Assembly: GCF_964204645.1 (NCBI RefSeq)
Contig: NC_134026.1
Location: forward strand, 18,000,650 to 18,064,649
DNA length: 64,000 bases
Reading direction: 5' to 3'
From: Tubulanus polymorphus
Lineage: Eukaryota; Nemertea; Palaeonemertea; Tubulaniformes; Tubulanidae
Below the pieces are notes generated by a model. That model worked only from the letters and a program-made list of their open reading frames with translations. It did not search any database and was not told the origin of the DNA. A program made the translations under genes and the position numbers. This document shows, in pieces, positions 23,068 to 34,800 of this stretch. Each line of letters begins with the position of its first letter. The first letter of the stretch is position 1.

Positions 23068-24045
23068 ATACTATTATATTAGATGATGGATCACATCGTA
23101 CTTTCGTTACGTCGGCTTTAGTTCGCCAGCTAGGTGTTAAACATCATAGATTTGAATCCGTTGATTTGAGTGGGTTCGGTGCTGTCAGTACTGGGTCTTA
23201 GAGTAGTTGACGTCGTGTGGATCAGTATTGCGTGTACTGTTGATAAATCAGTTGTTTCTGTAGAAGCTATCGTTGTATCGGAGATAACCAGACCACTCAG
23301 AGTTTCTAACGGTTCAGTTAATTGCATACCTGAATTTAAAGGTTTGAATTTTGCCCATCCGCCGGGGTACAGTTCTAGTTCCTTTGATATCTCATTACTC
23401 ATTGGATCTGATAATTACTACCTTTTTGTTCTTGGTAATCAGTTCATTAAATCTGCATGTGGTCCGGTTGCTGTTCCGTCGAAATTGGGTCATTTAATTG
23501 CGGGTCGGTATAACGGTGATGACTTAACCAATTCTGTTCAATTGCTGAACCTGACACTTTCGATCTCACACGTTTCTGGTCTCTAGAAACGTTGGGTATA
23601 GAGTCACCTACTGACCGAGATACATATTTTCTGGATGAGTTCTGTAGTAAGTCTATCATGTTAGTAGACGGGAGATACAGGGTTAATTTGCCTTGGAAAG
23701 ATAATCACGGCATACTACGTAGTATGCCGTGATTATCTTTCCAAGGCAAATGGAAACATTATAATTTGTGGGTATACCCACAAATTATAATGTTTCCAAA
23801 GCCAGAACTCGCTCTACGGTTCGCCGCATCGCTAAAACCGAAGGTTTGTTGGAGAAATATAGTGCTATAATTGCTGATCAATTGTCACGTAGGTTTATTG
23901 AGCCTGTTGAAATTCCCTCCGTTTCTAGCACTCGTGAGCATTATATTCCTCATCACCCGGTTTTCAGGCAGTCATCTACTACTCCGATTCGTATTGTTTT
24001 CGATTGCAGCTGTCGACAGTCGAAGTCTTCCGTATCTCTTAATTG
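23068..24045 (+). pseudogene. BEL/Pao pol relic (protease to RT)
   Basis: Frame pieces read LLDDGSHRTFVT (A17-type protease active site, about 23080), LRVSNGSVNCIPEFKGLNFAHP and LIGSDNYY (about 23300-23420), then KARTRSTVRRIAKTEGLLEKY (about 23800) and HYIPHHPVFRQSSTTPIRIVFDCS (about 23940), in the order of the intact polyprotein upstream but clearly from a different family. Frameshifts and stops occur, and two palindromes (23686-23798) split it. RT motifs beyond 24045 are lost. Confidence 0.85.
23686..23798. repeat. two abutting perfect palindromes
   Basis: Palindrome one has 33-bp arms (23686-23718 and 23719-23751, no spacer). Palindrome two has 24-bp arms (23751-23774 and 23775-23798, no spacer). 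They share base 23751. The outer arms are the BEL/Pao pol sequence itself, so each side of a former junction carries an inverted copy of its own end. Confidence 0.95.
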
Positions 24046-24512
24046 TGATATGATTGTGTATATATACATCAATAAAAGTAGTTCCAAGTATGGTGGTCGT
24101 TCTTGTCATGTGTTTTTGTTATCTGACGCTCTGACAGTCGAATATATTTCAAGTTTTGATATCGGAGGACATCATAACATGGTGGCAGCGGAAACAATAG
24201 ATGCCAGAGATCATCCGGAACGCAGTAAGTCATCTTGCCGAGGCTTATGTACGCCATAATTGTCATAGAAGTAGTTGGTTAAACTGTTAACTTCGAATAT
24301 CGGATGTCATCGATTGCTGCTTGCTATTTCGCAATCGGATGTTTCGCAACCGTGCATTAACGGTGCTTCCCGTCGATTGATGGCGCAACGGAGGTTTGCT
24401 AGAAACGACTGTGATCGAAACGCTGTTCTGGTGAAGAGGGACATGTCTGCAGTGTGGTGATTTCTCGTCTACGGGCGACAATTCCCTTCAAAAAGACACT
24501 GTTTTGTACGTT
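24046..24512. other. gene-free interval
   Basis: Non-coding sequence between the BEL/Pao relic and the next tandem repeat. Nothing recognised. Confidence 0.4.
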
Positions 24513-24602
24513 AAAGACATTTTCGCGCCGCGAAGACATTTTCGCGCCACGAAGTCATTTTCGCGCCGCGAAGACATTTCTGCGCCGCGAAGTCATGCGC
24601 CG
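24513..24602 (+). repeat. 19-bp tandem repeat, CpG-rich
   Basis: Four full copies and one partial copy of AAGACATTTTCGCGCCGCG with few changes, period 19. Non-coding. Confidence 0.9.
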
Positions 24603-24908
24603 AAATGTCAGTAGATGGCGCCACGTACATCTAAATTACGTCATCCTGGGAAACCCGGAAATATTCATTCATTCATTCGTCGAAGATGAGGAAACGATCG
24701 TCTTCGAGACCAAGAGATAGCCGTCCAGTTAACCGCCAACAAAGACCCAACAGGAGCGCAAGTCGCAGAGGTCGACATAGATCACACAGAAACAACATCG
24801 AAACCAATGACTCAAATGAAAACACAGCAGAAAGAAAACCTACGAGAGTCGGCACAGTGTACCAGAACTGCGATACAGGATCCGGTTCCACAGTTCTTGA
24901 TTAAATCT

Positions 24909-25062
24909 GACTCAGAGTTAGTTTTTAACTCAGGGTCAGAAACTAACTCTGAGTTAGCTGACTCTGAGTTAGTTTTGCGTTCCACAGTTCTCATTTAACT
25001 CAGAGTTTACTAACTCAGAGTCAAAGTCATATCTCCATAGTAACCATCTTAATTCAGAGTTT
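24909..25062 (+). repeat. cluster of AACTC(A/T)GAGTTA palindromes
   Basis: About seven copies or half-copies of the palindrome lie just upstream of the Myb-like gene, in both orientations. Harbinger Myb-like proteins are known to bind subterminal transposon motifs, so these are candidate binding sites at the element end; this is inference from position. Confidence 0.6.
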
Positions 25063-25080
25063 GAATTGGTAATTCTCAAA

Positions 25081-26425
25081 ATGGCAACGTGCAGCAACGA
25101 AAAACAGCTTAAAAAAAGAAGTCCTAACTTTACTAAAGACGAGATGGCCGTTCTCACTGACGTTGTAATGAAAAATGGTGATGTGTTATTTTCAAAGTTG
25201 AATAACGATGTCACAAACAAGCTGAAAGCGAAGAAATGGGAAGAGGTGGCTAGTGCAGTAAACAGCCTAGGGCACTGTGTGAGAAAACCAGATGAACTTA
25301 AATTCAAATGGAAAAACATGAGCGCTAAAGCAAAGTGTATGAATTCGGAAAGAAGGAAACTAGCACACAAAACTGGAGGGGGCCACCACCGGAAAATTTG
25401 ATAAAGAACGTCGACGAGACTATGGAGAAAATTATAAGCGCTAACGAAAACAGAGAAGCTTGGGTCGGAATAGATGCAACACTTGACTTAGATCCTCCCA
25501 TTATCATGTCACTAAGTCCAGAAGGTAATATATATCTTTATTCACTGACAGGGTCAATCATTTTTGTTTTTAACTTTGCTTTCACCCAACAGCATATCGT
25601 CAAATGATAGCTTGATGACGTGCTACACTTTGACCTTTGGCACACATGCGCAATGGCGTCTAAATATCTTCCTGGAACCGAATCCAAGAAAATATAAGAT
25701 TATAAAACTTACATGTTACGGCTTGGCAGTTACATCACAGACCCAGCGTTGCAAATTACTAATGCACATATAAATCCCATCATTCTGATAATCCAGTTGG
25801 TCTCGTGCTGCGATTATTTTCCGCACATTTCGGCTTAAAAACGATAGTTTAGCAGACACCATGTGCAGAAAAAATGGCTCATGTCCGGCTAATTTATGCA
25901 CCGTCATAGACGTGGACTCGTTAGGTTCGAATCCCAATTTTGAACAACAGTCGGGAGCATTTTAAATTATGATGTATTGATTAATCAATCACTTTTTAAA
26001 CTTGTTAAATTTTAGTATCAAAGATTGAGACGTTACCGTCGAACCCGATTACTCTAATGGGGGATGACGGGACCGTATACGAAGTCACCGAATCATTTTT
26101 GCGATTACCGGCAACTGAAACCAACGTTTCTGAGATGCATGTTCAAGATATAAGCACTTCCGATAATATTGGAACAATTCCAAATACCGGTACGTATAAA
26201 TCTGGGTAACGAATTAAATGCCAAATAAAAAATAATCTATCATTCGATACGTCATATATAGAACATGAAAACATCTATATTTTAGAGAAAGCCAAGAAGA
26301 GGCGCTATACACAACAGGATCTTCTCAATGAGCAGGTGAACTACATGAAAGTAAAAGCAAAAAAAGTTGAAATGGAAATGCGACTCCTGGAACTGAAAAT
26401 TAAAAAACTAGAGAAGGAAGAGTAA
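25081..26425 (+). pseudogene. Harbinger Myb/SANT-like DNA-binding protein gene (3 exons, one frameshift)
   Basis: Exon 1 (25081-25524) opens MATCSNEKQLKKRSPNFTKDEM and carries a trihelix Myb/SANT-like domain as in the NAIF1-type partner of Harbinger transposases, through KKWEEVASAVNSLG and ELKFKWKNM, then the conserved KTGGG segment. A one-base slip in the G run near 25376-25382 moves the PPPENL continuation out of frame. Exon 2 (26016-26189) and exon 3 (26286-26425) have AG/GT borders and stay open; exon 3 ends in a basic, Leu/Met-rich coiled coil (about 46 codons to the stop). The protein would carry the transposase to the nucleus and to element ends. It faces the transposase relic 66 bp away, the usual two-gene layout. 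Confidence 0.75.
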
Positions 26426-26491
26426 AGAAGATTGTTTATGTCGTTGTATTATTTATAGATTGTTTCAATTTTAGATTTCAGATCTCGAAAT

Positions 26492-26781
26492 TCAATTAAA
26501 AAAGGTGTTTGTTACGTATCGTCTCATGTGTGCTCCATGTAGATCTTCGGGTTCGTTTATTGGCTGCAGCGGTTCCTCCTCGTCATATACAATATCATTG
26601 TCATCAAAAAACTGGTTCTTTCATGAGAATTGCTAAGTTGTGCAGTATAGCACAGGCTGTTATGACTCGGCATGCCTTGCGAGGATCCAGGCGTAATTCT
26701 CCATGTAGACAGTGAAATCTGCGTTTCAGCCAACCAAATGATCTTTCTATGGCGACCCTCAAATACGTCTCTGATAAATAA
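26492..26781 (-). pseudogene. PIF/Harbinger transposase C-terminal fragment
   Basis: Minus-strand frame reads [20 protein letters not shown] and [16 protein letters not shown], the last catalytic Glu region and C-terminal helix of Harbinger transposases. A one-base slip in a T6 run near 26606 separates the acidic tail, which stays open to a TGA at 26492. The 5' part is cut off exactly at 26781, where a CAGGGGCGGATCCAGG hAT-type end starts. Different from the transposase at 15.6-17.2 kb. Confidence 0.8.
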
Positions 26782-28299
26782 CAGGGGCGGATCCAGGATT
26801 CTAGGAAAGAGGGGGCGCCCATCTCGATAATATCCCGGCTTACCCGCCGAAGCGCGAAATTTTCGAAGTTTCTGCTTCTCAGACTCTTTCTGAGACAATC
26901 TAAAGACCCAAAATTCAAATAATGTGTCTGAAAAACTGACCGTTTTCTCTTTTACAAAGGTGATAAACTACGATGAACGAAAGTTCTGCGTGTGTTTATT
27001 TACAATAAAAAGGGCGCTTGTCCTACAATCAAAGATATTTTCTTATTTCACTACCGGCAACCAGTACAAGACGAGTCATAAAATTCACTTGCCAAAACCA
27101 TATTCATCAGTGTAGTCCGCGCACGTGGCATGACAAATGGCCGCGGCATGTCTGGTACCAGGTAGAACAAAATTTTAAAGGCCGAGAAGTATGGATGCTA
27201 GTTAACCGGGTGGCAAACACTTGAGATCGGTCGTCTTGTTTATAATGTTTAGAGTGAGCGAGGATGGCTCACAACATTAACTCCAGGTCACATACAGTTA
27301 AATTTGACATATTCATGAAAGTTTCATATCAAGTTCTAAACTAATTTCAACTTATCTAGTCATAGTGGGAATGAAAATCTGATGCTAGTGATAATTTTTT
27401 GTAGAGATAGGGCCAAGATTAAAGATTTTAGAGACATTTCAAATTTTTGGAAAATCTTTAATTTTTATCCGATTTCGATGAAATTTGGACATAACATTGA
27501 TGGAAGATAGCTAAACAAGTGTACGAAATTTCAGACTGATCCATTGACCATAAAGAAAGTTTTGATGTTGCCAAATTTTGGTACTATGAATGAGGCTATG
27601 TTTTGTTTAAAACCTAAGACCTATAAAGTTTATGTGTACTGATGACTATATGTATTGAGTTACTGTTACTGTGCTCTGTGAGCTGCACTTATTCACTGGA
27701 TAACTCCTCCCTCTATGTCATTCAAAGATTCAAATTTTGAAGGAAGTGCCAACTAAAAAGCTTTATTTCTCGAAGAGGAGGGCCTAAAACACATTTTTGA
27801 CTGCAGAAATGATTATATATCAACTCGGCAGTTCAACAGGCGCCGCGCTGGCCTGTAATCACCAATGTGATGCTGCTCTTGCCTATATACAATACTGACG
27901 GCGACGCGAAATAAGATAACCAAGTACGTTTAATTGCGATAAAAAAAAATTTCGAAAAAAGGGGGGTGCGCGCCGGCGCTGAATAAACCAAATTTAAATA
28001 GGCCGTCGATGGATGGTGGGTTAAACCACTTCGCATGAAACATTATCAATTTGAAAAAGAACTGAAATCATCAGGCATTATACTTTTTATCAGCACAATT
28101 TTTCCAAAAAAGACTGATCGACCATAATTCACTCATGTTCTGGATTCCATCCGAGATTTTTTTATTGGAAATGGATTGAAAACCCCAGACATACGATACT
28201 TTATAAGCGCACTTGGAGCAATTCCCCGCAACCTTTCAAAAGTGATCAATAGCGAGCATGAGAGGGTACCAGATTTCCGAGAAATGTTTTTAATGAAAC
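26782..28299. other. gene-free interval starting with a hAT-type element end
   Basis: Begins CAGGGGCGGATCCAGG at 26782, a common terminal sequence of non-autonomous hAT elements; the other end was not located. The rest is AT-rich non-coding DNA, with AACCTAAGACCTATAAA near 27608 resembling the array to the right. Confidence 0.45.
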
Positions 28300-29390
28300 A
28301 TCTCAAATTGGTTTATTCATCAGAGACAAGATATTTGAGGTCTTATGTTTATGGGTCTTAGGTTTAGTATATTATATATAGGTGTCACTAAACCTAAGAC
28401 CCATAAACCTAAGACCCGACTCTAAATCATTATTTGTGTACTTTAGACTATTCAAAATGGTTCTAATATATAGATATTAGTTAGAATGATCCATCGATGG
28501 CCTATTTAAATTTGGTTTATTTATCAGAGACGTATTTGAGGGTCTTAGGTTTATAGGTCTTAGGTTTAGTATATTATATATAGGTGTCACTAAACCTAAG
28601 ACCCATAAACCTAAGACCCGACTCTAAATCATTATTTGTGTACTTTAGACTATTCAAAATGGTTCTAATATATAGATATTAGTTAAAATGATCCATCGAT
28701 GGCCTATTTAAATTTGGTTCATTTATCAGAGACGAGATATTTGGGGGTCTTAGGTTTATGGGTCTTAGGTTTAGTATATTATATATAGGTGTCACTAAAC
28801 CTAAGACCCATAAACCTAAGACCCGACTCTAAATCATTATTTGTGTACTTTAGACTATTCAAAATGGTTCTAATATATAGATATTAGTTAATGATCCATC
28901 GATGGCCTATTTAAATTTGGTTTATTTATCAGAGACGAGATATTTGGGGGTCTTAGGTTTATGGGTCTTAGGTTTAGTATATTATATATAGGTGTCACTA
29001 AACCTAAGACCCATAAACCTAAGACCCGACTCTAAATCATTATTTGTGTACTTTAGACTATTCGAAATGGTTCTAATATATAGATATTAGTTAAAATGAT
29101 CCATCGATTCATTTATCAGAGACGAGATATTTGGGTGGTCTTAGGTTTATGGGTCTTAGGTTTAGTATATTATATATAGGTGTCACTAAACCTAAGACCC
29201 ATAAACATAAGACCTGGCTCTAATTCGTTATTTGTGTACTTTGGACGAGATATTTGGGGGTCTTAGGTTTATGGGTCTTAAGTTTAGTATATCATATATA
29301 GGTGTCACTAAACCTAAGACCCCCTAAACATAAGAACGGGTCTTAGGTCTTAGGTTTAGGGGGTCTTAGGTTTAGTGACACCCCAGTTGA
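28300..29390 (+). repeat. ~203-bp tandem array, each unit containing a foldback
   Basis: Six copies of the GGTGTCACTAAACCTAAG core start at 28381, 28583, 28788, 28991, 29179 and 29301 (periods 202, 205, 203, 188, 122). In each unit a ~30-bp arm built on GGTCTTAGGTTTATGGGTC is followed, after an AT-rich loop, by its reverse complement, so every unit can form a long hairpin. Later units are shortened. No coding capacity. Confidence 0.9.
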
Positions 29391-29565
29391 ATGCATCACC
29401 GGCATATCCAAGATATTTTACACCAAGGTATTCGTGCAGCAGCACATACCTCTTCCTCCGACGGACGTCGTCGTCAGTTTGAGTCGAGGCGTCCCGTCTC
29501 ACGATACTTGGTGTTTAGATGATCGGTACTTTTGGAGGATACCGCGGGGGAATCACCGGAACCCG

Positions 29566-29769
29566 TTAACGTTTCATTACGGTGGCCACCTTCGGTGCCG
29601 GTTCACCCTCTGATCCCGCCTCCACGACTTGTGCGAGGATAGCTTCCAGCTTGCTTGGTGAAGGCGCGGTACTAGCTGGTGCCTCGATAGCCGTACCGTT
29701 ATGGTACCTCATCATGTGAGATTCGAGGATTGCTGCAGGGAAACCCCTTCACAGATTTTACACGTAGGC
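29566..29769 (-). pseudogene. zinc-finger (BED/C2H2-like) exon fragment
   Basis: After a strong minus-strand acceptor (TTTTCTGTCTTCACAG) a frame reads PTCKICEGVSLQQSSNL, then with a one-base shift near 29722 HMMRYHNG, giving C-x2-C...H-x4-H as in BED-type or C2H2 fingers of transposase-derived proteins. It continues open, Ala/Pro-rich, to a TAA at 29566. GC content is higher than the surroundings. No other exon was recognised. Confidence 0.4.
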
Positions 29770-29854
29770 CTGTGAAGACAGAAAATAAAAAAGGATCAAG
29801 AGTTAAGTACACGAATATCGAGAAACTGATCCAAGATTCTGTGACATAGTGATG

Positions 29855-30067
29855 GTAATAAGATACAAACCCACAAACCCACTATGTACAAATTAAAATA
29901 ATTTTAAATCGAGAATTTATTTATTCAATCTAAAATATAAAATACACGACGTTTGGATCTCACCCTCGAGATCATAGTCGTGTATTTTATATACTAGATT
30001 GTTTGAATAAATAGATTCTCGATTTAAAATTATTTTAATTTGTACATAGTGGGTTTTTATCTTATTA
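29855..30067. repeat. foldback inverted repeat, arms ~90 bp
   Basis: Left arm 29855-29950 and right arm 29977-30067 pair with few mismatches around a 26-bp loop. Probably a foldback/MITE-type insertion. No coding sense. Confidence 0.85.
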
Positions 30068-30128
30068 TCCGTTCTCCACGCTTGAGCGTGGTTAAAGTAC
30101 TTTACTGATGGTCTCTCAATGGTGATAC

Positions 30129-30300
30129 CAGGCCCGTACTGAGCTTTCTTGAGGGGCGGTCCTTTTTCAAAAAACATAAAATGCATCCAAATTTCAAAAG
30201 GTCTCCACCAAAAAATTTTTTACACTGACTTCTTGAAGTGCACTTTGGAAATTTTGGCGGTTGTTTTGGTACCCCGAACCTTCCCTTCGGTATGGGCCTG
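30129..30300. mobile_element. 172-bp short TIR element
   Basis: Ends CAGGCCCGTAC and GTATGGGCCTG form an imperfect inverted repeat, and GATAC occurs directly outside each end. The hAT-like CAGG ends would predict an 8-bp duplication, so the 5-bp match leaves the class open. Confidence 0.5.
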
Positions 30301-31429
30301 GATACACTGTCACTTATGACAACTCAACAGAAACATCATCCGCTTGGCCAGAAATTCCAACTTTAACGGTAGCCTATAGGCTAAAAAATTGATAACATTG
30401 TTTCTCCGCAGCCGCTGGTCGCTGTTGTAAACAGCAATTAAACCCTGTAGTCAGTTAAATGCTATATCTGCCGGGTCTCTGTTATGGCTAGCGTGATCAT
30501 GATTTTAAAAACAAGTTATTCGTACAGGGTAGGTGGTCGGCCGGGTTTATACTCTTGACTTCACTAGAAGGAGACAAGGTCTCAATTTTTTTAGCCTTAG
30601 TTCAAAATAGAAGGGTAAGCAGATTTATACACAGACTATTACTAACTAAATCACAAATGACGCAAAAGAAAATTGTTTCTCACGCTTACCTTTCCTTTTA
30701 TTTTCCATCTATAAATGAGTCTCTTGACTGTGTATAACGTTTCCACCTTCTGCATCGTCATCAATTGCCTCCCCGTTGTGTAAATGAGCATAATTAATGG
30801 CCAATTTCGGCCTCAGCTTACGGCAAAAGGTAGAAAGTTTCTTTTGTCCAATGTCGTATAGCGCCGCGGCGGTCGAAAATCGAACTAATCTGTCAAGTCG
30901 ATAATTTTCTAAGTGAGAAGACGCCGCGTTCAGTTCGCGGTACACTGTACGTACAGTTTTTCGATACACTGCTGTTCAACAAATTTGTTTTCAAGTTGAA
31001 GTTCACAGCGCGCTATTCAGTTTTCAGAAGTAGAGGGGTAAAATAACATCATTCGTAAGATCTCAGATTGAATATTTTCATCTGATTCAGAGCTCAGTTC
31101 ATTGTATAAAATGTATTATTTCATGTATCAGACAGTTACTTCTATTACTCTGACAGGAGTTTTTATGTCATAATTTTTTTTACCTCATGTGTAACTCAAT
31201 TATAGCAGAGTTGATAGTTTAATTATCAATTATTAATTTATAAATAAATTAGTATTATTAATCTAATTATTGGATTGATTATTATTAAGAGATATGACAT
31301 AATAAACATATATATAATGCACAGATATGGATGTTATATATAATGCAAAGATATGGATGTTATAATGATAATGTGTTTCTACTCGCATAGAAATCATAAT
31401 GGTGCGGTTTCTGACATTTTCTCAATTTC
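30301..31429. other. gene-free interval
   Basis: AT-rich DNA with small ORFs of no recognisable family. Confidence 0.45.
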
Positions 31430-31750
31430 CGGAATCATTTAGAAATTTCCGGAAAAATCTAAGGAGGGGTCTTACAATTTAAACAAATAATTCCAGAATT
31501 TTCCGGAAAATTCTAGAAATCTCATTATCACAGGGGGGTCACTTGGAATTCCGGAAAATAAATTCCGGATTTTTCTGGAAATTTCCGGAAATCTCATTAC
31601 AACAATCGTGGTGTTACAATTTAAACAAATAATTCCAGAAATTTCCGGAAAATTCTAGAAATCTCATTATCGCAGGGGGGGGGGTCAAATGGAATTCCGG
31701 AAAATAAATTCCGGATTTTTCTGGAAATTTCCGGAAATCTCATTCCAAAA
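31430..31750 (+). repeat. 142-bp duplicated segment rich in TTTCCGGAAA
   Basis: Two tandem copies, offset 142 bp, each with several near-palindromic AATTCCGGAA / TTTCCGGAAA words. Non-coding. Confidence 0.8.
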
Positions 31751-31899
31751 ATCGTGTACAGTGAATAATGTTATAAGGATTTTGATCCGTTACCACGGAA
31801 ATGAACTAATTTATTTAGGGAACAGTCATTTGTTGCGTAGTAACACAACGACTTTTATCATCAAAACATAAAAAGCTGATCCCATTCAATCATTTCAAC

Positions 31900-34800
31900 A
31901 TGGAATCTAGATTAGCTTATTTAAATAAATGTTGGGAGAAAGAAATACGCTGGAATGTTTTCCCAACGAAGCTGGAAGAGGTAAGTAAACTTTAGCCAAC
32001 CATATCAAATACTTAAGGCCTGCATTTAGCAACAGAATTAATTCGTAATTCATGCACCTTTTCCATAACATATGCTATTTCCTTGCATCGTATGGATATA
32101 TAGCTCAATGGCTATGTATGCCGCACTATTGTCTACATTATGCAGTTGGAATAGGTCTATTTAATAAATATGTAGTGGAAGTCGTTAACCATTTCACCGT
32201 TTGAAATGACGTAAATGTGTCCCTGTAGAGGCCTCTTATTTGTCTGTTGATACCAACACAGAGTCCGCCTGTATTACCCGTCGCGTCAAAGAGATTACCA
32301 TTATTTCATACAAAATTGTTCTTCGGTTTTCTAGTTAGGCTAAGCCTATTTCATAACAACAATAATTTAAATCGCGGAAATAGTCATCATTAATATCGTC
32401 AACATGGTTGGCCTATAGATCTAAGGCTAGGTCTAGGCCTAATTATTGATTAGATTTTTTAGTCAGTAGACTTCCTAACAGCCCTGGTAACCTATAATTT
32501 TTCTCAAAACCATGCCCTGCATGACTCAAAAACACCCCGCTCCAGGAATTTGAAAATTTAACCCTTGTCATTGAATAGCTAGGATATCATTTACAAGAAA
32601 TTGAGCAATAAATTTCTAGGGTATAAATCATAAAAAAATACATTTCTTCATTCAAGTCAATGAATATTTAACCTTTTTCTCGTGAATTTAGGAATGCGGT
32701 TGAGCCCTAACCTCTGAACAAAGTATAACAGTATTAGAATAATATTTTATGAAGTTCATTTCATTATAGGCCTAGGCCTATAACAAAAAGTAATTCTAAA
32801 AAAATGATTCTATTTTATTTTGTTGCAGGGTTGTAAATTTCTTGCAGATAAGATGAACGTACCCGATTCGTCAGTACTTTTTGGGTTATTAGGCATATCA
32901 TCACATATATGTAGTAACGCGATCGTCAAAGTTTCAAACACCATGTGGGAAGAACCGGCTGCTTGCAACTGGCTTGCCGTTTGCACCCCGACTGGGTCAG
33001 GGAATAAAAGTTAAATCATACTTGTGTCCGGACCAGTCCAGATCGCGGCAACAAGTCAATAGTCGTCACCTCTCAGTGTCCAGGCCAGGGAAGCTGCCAC
33101 CTATTAAAGTCATTGAACATAATCAAAACACATGAGCCCACTAGTAACCATTTGTCTATTGATATACAAAATTTACTAACAACAAGAACATTGGCTACGC
33201 CAATTTTGTAGACACCCACCGGTTGTATTGTTAGAAATTCTCATTTTTAACATAAACATGCTCAACATAAAAGATAATAATGCCGGTATCTATTTTACAG
33301 TTGGTGAAAAAGCTAATTTTACAATGGAAACCACCGGCCTATCGATATTTGGGATGACACAGCCAAGTACGGCATATTCATTAATAACGGAGAAGCAAAA
33401 TATTGACAAAGGTCTCACATCAAGATTTCTTTGGTTATTTCCTGAGCCGAAATTCAACACATTCGAAGATTTAAAGTGTACTGACGATGATACCGGAGAT
33501 GTCTTCATTGAGCGTTTATGTAAGTAAATAGATAGTTGCCGGTTTTATGAAATGTTGCTATGTAGACGGGAAACGGGTCAGTTTAATGTTCTGATTCGTG
33601 ACTGATGTTGGTCACTTGTTCCTCATCGCACAAAACGTGTTTTGGAGCGGAATATCGTGAATTGCTAAATCGTTGTAATAGTTCAATTAGTTTTCATTAT
33701 ATTTTTTGAAAATTCTAAATTAACTCTTTACTTGGAAGTGTATTTTTACGTATTGAAAGTAAAAAATTTGTTTTTTATTAAGATCATTATATGTTTTTAT
33801 TCTAGTCCTAAAAAGTACCTCCTATATTTTTCAAATTTTTGATTTATAAATGTTTCACTAAATGTAGGCGAGGCATTCAGTAAACAAGTACTGCACAACG
33901 GTGACAATGATGTGACCTTGTACAGAATAGACACAGATACAAACGAAGTTTCGGACATTTATGATAAATTTCAACAAAAATTGAAATCGAATTGTTTGGC
34001 CAACAACCTGCTAAGTGGTGAGTTTAAATCTAATAAATTATATTATAGTTATATTTTAGTAGCGAGGAGTACTTTCAAGTCTTCAGGTATTTCCAGCTGT
34101 TGAAAACAAAGAAAATAACAAATTCACCTACTTGCAAATGATAATGTCATAGCAAATTAATCAGCAAGTGTTCTATACGATTTGAATATTGATCATACTT
34201 TACGGTTTAACATATTACCACAAAATCATTAAAGAAAAATTAATTTGATATTGCTTTCATATTAACAGCGCTTTACTCAAAAGGCAAGGGACAGGTACTT
34301 CGTCTTTGCCCAGCGATACAACTACTATTCAACATCTTCTATGACGGTGATGATGAACAGCTTGATCACGAGAGGAACACAATCAGATCGGAAGTGATCA
34401 GGGCTTCGGTAGAAATTGTTTCGCTATGCATTGACCATGTCGCGACTGTGGTGGGAATGGAAAATGATTCGCCGCCAGTCTTAATCCCGGATGGTAAGAT
34501 ACGTTACTTAGATAAACGCAATAACAGTTCCTCACAAGTCACCTTGGACTTTTCTGAGTGATGTAACATTATGTCGACGATGCACTCGGGACTACTCCAC
34601 ATGGACGGTCAAAAAATTTAAGACGTAGGCTACATCAAACCCTGGCTGTAGAAAAGGTACCTCGTCCTAATCGATAGAACTATTGACACTAACTTGCCTT
34701 ATTGAGAATATGCTTATCCCGGGCAATCGGTCAATCGGATCCTGTAACAGTGTCCTGAACTTAAATCACGTTTGGCGTATACTGGCCTTCATTCCGGAGT

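Noticed and set aside
24454-24998. Overlapping short ORFs on both strands around 24.5-25.0 kb
   Set aside because: They run through the 19-bp repeat and the palindrome cluster and have biased, repeat-driven composition.
28300-29390. Possible CRISPR-like array
   Set aside because: Units are about 200 bp, contiguous, with no unique spacers, and the DNA is animal; it is a satellite-like tandem array.
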